From Casuarina equisetifolia (taxonomy: Eukaryota > Streptophyta > Magnoliopsida > Fagales > Casuarinaceae): a stretch of 64,000 bases of DNA. Location of the stretch: assembly GCA_028551475.1 (NCBI GenBank), contig CM052355.1, positions 22,843,580 to 22,907,579 on the forward strand, in the 5' to 3' direction. The position numbers and the translations under genes were made by a program. Positions 57,131 through 64,000 of the stretch are shown piece by piece. Within the stretch, counting starts at the first letter, position 1; every line of letters begins with the position of its first letter. Under the pieces are notes generated by a model. It made no database searches and was not told where the DNA came from. It saw only the letters and a program-made list of their open reading frames with translations.

Positions 57131-59428
57131 TCAATGTCGCAACGTAGGTGCAGCATCATTCGTTGCAGCTCCTCCGTTCAAGTATCCACTGCTGGTCACC
57201 GGCGGTGCTATTGTTTGACTCGGTTTTGTTGCTTCGGAACCAAATCTGAACACATCCGAGTGCTGTTCCGCAAAAAACGACATGAAAAATTATCAAAGCA
57301 TGACTTCCATTACGAAACGTAGTTTCTTATAACCAAGAAAGCCAAACTATTTTCTAGGGATGGCAACGTCAGTACAATATAAATTCTTAATGAAAATAAC
57401 AAATTACCTGAGACGCGTTTCGCAGATGCTGGAAGCACAAGTAACGTGCCCTCTGCTCATAAAAAGCAGGACTATGCGTCTGATCTTGGTAAGTAACCGG
57501 ATTCAAAACGGGAGTTTGGTACATTACAGGGTGCTCCATTGACTGAGCAACCGACATGGATTGATCAACTAGCGGGACCCTCTGCAAATGCAGTTGGTTA
57601 TGAAAAGAAGGCACAACAGGAGGACCGATTCCGAAGTCCATTCCGGAGAAACAATGGACTCCAGGAAACATCATCGGAGCCATCCCACTCCCCATCCACA
57701 TCATCTGAAACATCAAGTTTAGCCGACCATTTAGAAAGAACAAAACGAACTTTGGTTTAAGAGTTTTTTCTGTGATATGTACCTGGAGCTGTAACTGAAG
57801 TGACTTCAAGTATTCAATTGCCTCCTCCAGCATAGACGCTTTATCAGTCTGCAAGATATAAGTTGTAAGACCTTCTGACATGACCTTTCCCTTTTGTACT
57901 CTATTATCACAGATTCAACATTAAGAGATGCTATTGCTGTAGGAGGACATCTATCCTTAACAATATGGACTTTGGGTTTTTTTTTTTTTTGGTCGGGGGG
58001 GGGGTGGGTGTTAGGTATCAAAAACTCCCTAAGTTCAACAGTTCTTCACACGGTAATAGAAAGTTAATAATTTCAAGAACATTAAATCAATGCACCTTGT
58101 TACAGTGTGGTATGAGCTCTTGCAATGCTCTCATTTTCTCATTGATCCGATCTCTCCGTCTCTGCATTTGTGGACAAGTAACTCAAGGTTATATGGCACA
58201 GAGATTAAATATTTTGTTTGATAAGCAAGAGAACTCCCAAATTATTTACCCTTTCAGAGAGATTATGCACTTCACTAGCACGACCCCTAGGGGAAGGCAC
58301 TGATCGTTGGGATGGCTTGCTTGCAGGAGCTGATTCCAGTTTTGTAGCCTAAACAAGATTTAGACATATATTCTTAAAGTCAAAATTAAATCACGCCACG
58401 AGAAAGAGTGAGAAAGAGAGAGTCTCACCTCACTTTGGCACTCTGATTCGTCCCCAGTCCTTTCCTTCCTCTTTTGGCCATTGACGCCGGTAGCTTGCTT
58501 GCTTCTTCCTAAATTCACAACTGAGCCACCAGAAGGTGAAGTCGCAGCTGCCTCAACTGTCTCCTTCTTCTCTTTGTCACTCGGAAGTATCATGTTTTGA
58601 AAATCTCCATTAGATAATCCAGAATTCGCAACACCATTGCTCGAAGTGTGGGTGGGATCAGGGTCATTTGCTATTTGGTTGCTGTCACTGTGGCTGGATC
58701 CAATTGTCATTACCGAGCACTCTCTAGGCGGTGATGAATATTGTGAAAAATTCACAAATTTTACATGACCTTCTAAATCATGAGTCTGCTGGGCTGATTC
58801 CGTGAACAAAAATCCTGGAGGAGGCATGGAGTTTCTCGCAAGTACAGGTACAACAGAATGATTAGCACTTGGTTGATGTAAGTCTGTTAAGACATCAGTG
58901 GGATCAGGAGCACCAAACTTGACAAGCTTGGACTCTTTCGTTGGCTTATCAACTTCCTTAGGATCAGACGGAGGCGATTGAGATAAAAAGTTGGAATACA
59001 ACTCTTTCTCAAAGGGGCCCTCAAGTGGGTATTGAATCCAAGACAAAGAATCTTCATTTTGAATCAAATTGCTTGAATTCTCACTTGACTCGCCTCTTAA
59101 CAATGCTGGTTGATCATGTTTCTGAAATTGTCTTGAATCATTAGGACTGAGACTTGGCTTTCGGTGCGTTTGACTGTGAAAGACTACCTGTCCATTTTTC
59201 CATAAGAGCTCCACCAGCTCATTGCCTGGCCTGCAAAATTGGAACCATTATCAAGAACATGTAAACGAGTACAGCAAATATCTTGGGATCGTCAATTTCT
59301 TTCTACAAAGGGATTGCGAAGGCCAACTCTGCAGTAATTTGGAGAGAGTACAGACCCCATGGATCTCTCTTCTTGGCTGGTCACAGGGAGATCAACTTCA
59401 GAGTCCAATCAGGAAGGCAATGATTCAT
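57131..59428 (-). CDS. PIF4: Phytochrome-interacting bHLH factor (PIF4/PIF5 type), exon 1 frameshift
   Basis: This family binds E/G-box promoters in the nucleus, promotes growth in shade, darkness or warmth, and is removed after contact with active phytochrome B. Exons from 5' to 3' are 59356-59428, 58429-59230, 58250-58348, 58096-58161, 57783-57848, 57408-57704 and 57131-57262; all introns are GT-AG and phases agree. Exon 2 carries the phytochrome B-binding motif [13 protein letters not shown]. Exons 3-5 hold the bHLH ([47 protein letters not shown]), keeping the His-Glu-Arg DNA contacts. Exon 6 has [15 protein letters not shown] and [10 protein letters not shown]. The intact design would be 511 residues. 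Exon 1 starts MNHCLPDW and then lacks one base, giving a stop after 15 codons. It may be a null allele or a sequence error. Confidence 0.9.
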
Positions 59429-60150
59429 GGCAGACCGAACCCAGGTTCGCTCTGAAATGGGAAAGATGGGATGATAAACTGAGCAGCTCCCTCCAATAAA
59501 CAGAGGTTTGCTACACTAACAGACACTCCCACTAGAGCAACCTATACCTTGACCAAAGAAAGTTAATTAACTGATTAGAAAATAACATACCAAGGAATAA
59601 TTAACAATTTAACCATACCACTTGTGGAACTATCCTAAGACATGAGAAAGGAGAAGCAACAGAATGGAGGGCTCTAATTAGTGATAACTGTTTATTTTTA
59701 TATACCACTTCTATCTGGCCCAATCTTCGATATGTTGGGAAAACAAGAATTTTTTAGACGCATACACGTGAACTTCAACATTGTTAAATGCCAAACAACA
59801 GATGAAAAGAAAAGCAAGAGGACGAACAAGCTTTAAACTTTACTGGAAGAAGACCCAATAAAAGAAATGGGTGACCTTTCTTGCAAAAGAAACGAGGAAA
59901 AGAACTAAACTGACAATAGAAGAACAGCAGCCAATAACAGAAAGCATAAAAGGAAAGAGCATACCTGATCGAAGCCAAATTCTGACCCTTCTTAGACAAG
60001 AAAAGAAAGCATAAAAGAAAAGAGCATGCCTGATCAAAGCCAAATTCTGACCCTTCTTAGACAAGAAATGTAAGGCCCTTCTAACTCTCTCTCTCTTTCT
60101 CTCTCTGGCTGTCGCTTGCTCTGTGTTCGTTTATCGGAAGAGAAATGAGA
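59429..60150 (-). promoter_or_regulatory. Leader and proximal promoter of the PIF gene
   Basis: No coding was found upstream of the exon 1 ATG. A 65-bp tandem duplication (about 59938-60067) and a CT-rich microsatellite (about 60087-60107, GA-rich on the transcript) are typical of a 5' leader. Both duplicate units hold a possible splice donor on the minus strand, so a leader intron from about 59990 to near 59430 is likely. The transcription start is not determined. Confidence 0.5.
59938..60067 (-). repeat. 65-bp tandem duplication with two donor-like sites
   Basis: The units share AAATTCTGACCCTTCTTAG and GCATAAAAG at a 65-bp period. On the minus strand one copy reads GATCAG/GTATGC and the other, further upstream, GATCAG/GCATGC. 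Confidence 0.85.
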
Positions 60151-61381
60151 AAACGCAGTATGGACCAGACACAGCGATAGGAACATTGCACACTAGTATA
60201 AAGATGTCAGGGCATACATTCCCTGGAACCGCAGTTCTTTCCGCTATGCGACACTGAAGCACACAGGCTATCTACGTGGCAGTTAAGCAGAGGGTTAGGA
60301 CGTGAATGCGGGGCCAGTTAGTAGCAGAGGTCTCCATGGACAGGAAGGAAATCTACAACTTGAGTCCCAAGGGGCTGTGATCTGTAAATGAACACTGGTG
60401 GCTCCACGGCACACCTATGCTCACAGGGCATATTTTATTGCGCAATGATGAGGGACAGGATTGTGAGAAGGGGGTTTTCTTACAGCTCATCCACGGATTG
60501 ACCAATTTGGCAGGTTTGTGGGTCACATATTGCAATGCCAATGTCCATACCGCAATTGGCAAAGGGGTCCACTTATCTCCTCCTTCCAATCTAGATATGT
60601 AGGAATCTTCTAATGTAACAATGAAAATGATGCACTTTGGATTTTTCGGACCAGCGTTTAGTTGATCCAAAAGATTTGAACAAGGTTGTCCAATTTATGT
60701 TACATCCATATATGTTTTAGATAGCCATCATCTCGAACCAAATAATAGAAAGATATTAAGATATGTCACAATTATAAGAAGTTAATAAGATAATCTTGTG
60801 ATAATTATTATTAAAGGTGAATGTTATATCATATCAGAAGCATGAGAATAGATCATTTACCTTATAAGTAATAAAGTTTCTTTATTTATTGTTTTAAAAT
60901 TTTACAATAAATTTTTATATATTTATATGACATCAAAATTAAGAATGAACTTCTGTTTTATAATCTTTAAGGCCTTAGGGTTAAGCTTTTTGTTTACATG
61001 TAATACTTGTGTTACTATGCACAAGTTTTTTTTAAAAAAAATTATTTATTACATATTTTTTTTACTCTGCTTTTCCAATAAACAAGGTAGTTGAGTAAAC
61101 GAAGTGAAAGTCTGTAACAGCATGTTCCTAACATAATCATATGCGAAGGACTAGCATTCCTTATGGTTTATAACGTTGGGTTGAACTCAGTCCTACCAAC
61201 TCAAGACTTCAAGCTCAACATCACTCTAGCAATTTTTGAGTCTTCCTGGCTACATGGATTGCAAAGAATTTTGGAAACATCTTGTTGTCCCTCTTAAGTG
61301 ATTATATACGCATGTAGTCCAATTACTATTTACCTTTGAATGATCTGGTCCTGCAAAGAGTCCACATCAAACTTAGAAATC
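60151..61381. other. Intergenic stretch right of the PIF gene
   Basis: It probably includes the upstream promoter of the PIF gene. Open frames at 60353-60670 (-) and 60417-60602 (+) overlap each other and match no family I recognise. The part from 60.7 to 61.1 kb is AT-rich without features. Confidence 0.4.
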
Positions 61382-61439
61382 TTTATGCTCATTCGATAGA
61401 AGACCATTGCTTTATGCTCATTCGATAGAAGACCATTGC
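61382..61439 (+). repeat. Perfect 29-bp tandem duplication
   Basis: Units 61382-61410 and 61411-61439 are identical (start TTTATGCTCATTCGATAG). They lie in noncoding sequence. Confidence 0.95.
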
Positions 61440-61917
61440 AGGATTCCATATGCTAACACCCTTGTTGACACTGCTAACTTTTTTTTCTCTAGTCCATTCT
61501 ACGTAGATATCTTCGTCGAAACCGTAGATCAAAATACATATCCAATATGCACCTAAGACATATTTCCTTGCCTTATCTTTTAACAGCTCCTTACCAGCAT
61601 GTAAATGAGTATAAAAATTCTATCACTTTTGATGGTCCCAACAAGAAACTGTATTACAAGTTACAATCCGTTTGCATATAAAAGAAACGAGTAGAATATT
61701 CTTTGTGCTTTTCTAAAAAATCTTACTCCAAACTTTACAATCGCTAAACTTTATAATGCCCAAACAGCCACTAAAACTTAAGTCTCAATATTCTACTTCC
61801 CAATACGTTAAAACTAATTATAAATAAGCATGCACATCTTCTTCTTTTTTCCCCCTTTTCTTTGAAGTATCATTATAGCTTCTTTACTAAGAAATTGGAA
61901 AACTCCTAGTCTTATTT
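61440..61917. other. Intergenic stretch without recognised features
   Basis: AT-rich, without a supported gene. It ends where the phosphoglucomutase-like reading begins. Confidence 0.4.
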
Positions 61918-62640
61918 GTGATTTATACAGAAGGAAAACATGTGGATATTTCTATAGCCGGTGCAACCAGCTTTGGGGGCCCTAAGGAACAATTTGATGT
62001 TGAAGTTTTTGATTCCGCGAGTGATTATGTGAAATTGATGAAGTTGATGTTTGATTTTGATTTTGATTTTGATTTTGATTTTGATTTGATGAGGAAGCTA
62101 CTATTATCCCCAAACTTCTCATTTTGTTATGATGCACTACATGGAGTAGTGGGAGCATATGGGAAACCAATTTTTATGGAAGGGCTTGGTGCACAAGAAA
62201 GTTAATTATTGAACTGCATTCCAAGGAAGATTTCAGTGGCGGACACCCAGATCCCAATCTAACTTACGCAAAGGAGTTGATTGCCAGTATGGGGCTAGAA
62301 AAATCAAACTCTCAAGATTAACCACCAGAATTTGGTGGTGCTGCTGACCGGTCAGATGCGTTAAAAGTTGAAAATGGTGATGAATTTGAATACAATGATC
62401 GTGTTGATGGATCCATCTTAAAGCACCGGGGTTTTTGATATTTGTTTGAGGATGGGTGACGATTGGTTTTCCGCCTCAGGAACCGGCTTTGAAGGTGAAA
62501 ACATCGGTCTATATATTGAGTAGTATGAGAAGGATCCATCAAAAACTTGCCGAGGTTCTCAAGAAACACCTGCTCCTCTTGTTGAGGTTGCTCTGAAGCT
62601 TTCCAAGATGGAGGAATTCTGTTACGGTTCTAGCATTTTA
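61918..62640 (+). pseudogene. Phosphoglucomutase retro-pseudogene
   Basis: Phosphoglucomutase interconverts glucose 1- and 6-phosphate. Here the plus strand reads HVDISIAGATSFGGP, FDVEVFDSASDYVKLMK, SFCYDALHGVVGAYGKPIF and LGAQES. Then, in other frames, come a HPDPNLTYAKEL-type block, PPEFGGAAD, a GDEFEYNDRVDGSILKHRG-like block, IGLYIE and LVEVALKLSKMEEF near the C-terminus. It spans several exons of the normal gene without introns, so it is probably a processed copy. The 5' third is missing, about 200 codons are deleted after GGAAD, and frames are broken. A TGATTT hexanucleotide repeat (62052-62087) expands the FDFE site. Confidence 0.85.
62052..62087 (+). repeat. TGATTT microsatellite, six units
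   Basis: Six perfect TGATTT units encode an alternating Phe-Asp run inside the phosphoglucomutase pseudogene, at a site where the normal protein has only an FDFE-like stretch. Confidence 0.95.
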
Positions 62641-63643
62641 ACATTGAAGATCTACGTACTGCAGGGTGGAAGGGTGCAGTTACCGTGTTTTGGATACTTA
62701 TCTACATTCGTTTGATTGTGATTGTAGTCTGGCCAGTAAGTGGGATAGCTTATCTAAGTTGCCTATGAGTAATTTGGGTTGCCATGGGAATTTGTAGTAA
62801 GTATGGGTCGTCGGGATGAATTAGGGGACCATGTCCTGATCTCCACCCGTAAGCTTCCACAATAAAAGAGCGTTGCCACAGTAGTCACTTCGACCTTACA
62901 TAGGGTAGAAGTGCATTTTGTAAAAAGCAACTTTAAATCAACAAAAATGTTAAAAGAGGTCCATTTTCCCTCAAAAGAAAACATGTGTATATTGAGTTTG
63001 TTGGCCCCTTTTCCATGGCATCCGATAACAAACTTCCCTTAAGGCCTGAAATCGGTGCAGTTATGGTTCCTGATAAGCAGGACCGTAACAAATTCCTTGG
63101 CCGTATTGTCCTTATCGTTATTACATAGATGCACAGGGAGCCATGGTAAAATTGTATGACAGTCTTAAATATGAGAGATGGTTCTCTTGATACTAACTCA
63201 AAGAGGGTAGAGATTTTCTCGAGAAACTTTGATACTCCAGCTTTAACGACTTGGGCATTTTTTTGGATCTTTTGATAGTAATAACTATAATCTCGGTCCC
63301 ATGGGATTATATATTACTTGTCAACCTCCCTTATTTTTTTGTTAATAAATAAAATGAATGTATCCATTGCTTTGCTTTTAAAAAAGACAAATTTTATATT
63401 ACAAAAGTATGATTCTTATATAGTGTTTAATTATAAAAATATATCTATAACTCAAAAGTTAACTTTTCAGTTAGACTACAAGTCTATTTTTAATAATTCA
63501 ACTCAAAATTCATAACAAACCAAGGTAAAAGTTTCTTTTTCTTTTTCTTTTTCTTTCACCTCCTTTCCCATACAAAGCATGCTAAAAATTGAGTCAAGAA
63601 CATGGCAAGTAATGGATTTTTACCTTTCACATTTATAAACAAT
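62641..63643. other. Interval between the pseudogene and the aldo-keto reductase
   Basis: No recognised gene. Around 63018-63130 a short plus-strand frame (MASDNKLPLRPEIGAVMVPD) is of unknown origin. A pyrimidine microsatellite of CTTTTT units is at about 63531-63556. The last 100 bases probably belong to the 3' UTR of the minus-strand gene. Confidence 0.4.
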
Positions 63644-63829
63644 TTACAAATTCTCAACAGGAAAACCTGTTGGAGGTCTAATCTGTGAAGCCAAAGAGCG
63701 CAACTCTTTGATTTCTTCATCAGTGAGCCTCCAGCCAAGTGCTCCGGCAAATTCCTCAGCTTGTTCCGCTGTTTTAGCTCCTGGAATTGGCACTACATTC
63801 TCCTGGGCTACTAGCCAGTTGAGCGCTAC
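63644..63829 (-). CDS. Aldo-keto reductase, C-terminal exon (partial gene)
   Basis: The minus strand encodes [59 protein letters not shown], then a stop at 63644-63646. This is the end of an NADPH-dependent aldo-keto reductase, closest in memory to plastid-targeted plant members such as the Arabidopsis At1g06690 product. The NWL and VPIPGAK blocks belong to the last strand and the cofactor-binding region. The exon starts after an acceptor (AAAATCTAG/GTAGCG on the minus strand) at 63829. The remaining 63830-64000 is intron. The catalytic residues, N-terminus and any transit peptide lie beyond the window. The frame is open and well conserved, so the gene is probably functional. Substrate cannot be inferred. 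Confidence 0.9.
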   Translation of the reverse strand, partial: VALNWLVAQENVVPIPGAKTAEQAEEFAGALGWRLTDEEIKELRSLASQIRPPTGFPVENL

Positions 63830-64000
63830 CTAGATTTTGGAAGCAGAATCACTTGTAAGGTCACATGAAAACCAACGTCTTATTATTGTAATTTCAGGAA
63901 TTACGTGAACGGAATCGTTGTAAATAAGCCATTGGGACAGGGTCGATGAAAAGGGAAAACTAGATCAAAGTTGCTGTCTCAAATGTAGGTGCGCATATAA
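63830..64000 (-). other. Intron of the aldo-keto reductase gene (partial)
   Basis: AT-rich, with no coding similarity to the reductase family. It ends at a pyrimidine/AG acceptor before the last exon. Confidence 0.6.

Noticed and set aside
57360-57760. Plus-strand frames at 57360-57542 and 57539-57760
   Set aside because: Antisense to PIF exon 6, whose minus-strand frame is well conserved and correctly spliced.
57975-58010. T run followed by a G run as a possible regulatory element
   Set aside because: Lies in a PIF intron as simple low-complexity sequence; slippage is sufficient explanation.
60353-60670. 105-residue minus-strand frame upstream of the PIF gene
   Set aside because: No family recognised, overlapped by an opposite-strand frame, and located in the presumed promoter.

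Overview
This is nuclear DNA from a plant, most likely a woody eudicot. Three things show this: dense nested Ty1/copia and Ty3/gypsy LTR retrotransposons, a seven-exon phytochrome-interacting bHLH gene with GT-AG introns, and the last exon of a plastid-type aldo-keto reductase. No bacterial gene, CRISPR array, rRNA or tRNA gene was seen. The species cannot be fixed from the sequence alone.

Layout. 0-5.3 kb holds a decayed gypsy pol with its 3' LTR (+), then gag and a long LTR of a SIRE-like copia (-). 5.85-14.98 kb is one old short-LTR copia element (-), split by two later solo LTRs (10.05-11.60 and 12.66-14.35 kb). 15.58-16.42 kb is the 3' end of another copia. 16.47-21.64 kb is a chromodomain gypsy element (-). 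21.6-24.2 kb carries a perfect 179-bp tandem duplication and TRIM-like repeats. 24.8-28.43 kb is an internally deleted copia (-). 28.6-30.8 kb is a truncated gypsy (+). 30.8-42.6 kb is a gag-only Ty3 element (-) split by an almost complete 8.8-kb SIRE-like copia (+). 42.7-45.64 kb is the gag end of another copia (-) carrying a solo LTR with a perfect target duplication. 46.63-48.18 kb is a solo LTR. 48.56-54.53 kb is a complete, fairly young gypsy element with near-identical LTRs and a CCCAC target duplication.

The genic part is the right end. A PIF4/PIF5-type transcription factor gene lies on the minus strand (57.13-59.43 kb, leader to about 60.1 kb). All its introns splice in frame, but exon 1 has an apparent one-base deletion that stops translation after 15 codons. 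At 61.9-62.6 kb is an intronless phosphoglucomutase pseudogene with a hexanucleotide expansion. At 63.64-63.83 kb is the terminal exon of an aldo-keto reductase gene (-) that continues beyond the window.

The two cellular genes have no evident functional link. The rest is a layered insertion record: several layers can be ordered in time because target duplications or interrupted reading frames survive. All retroelement proteins seen are broken by stops, frameshifts or changed catalytic residues, many explainable by C:G to T:A transitions.
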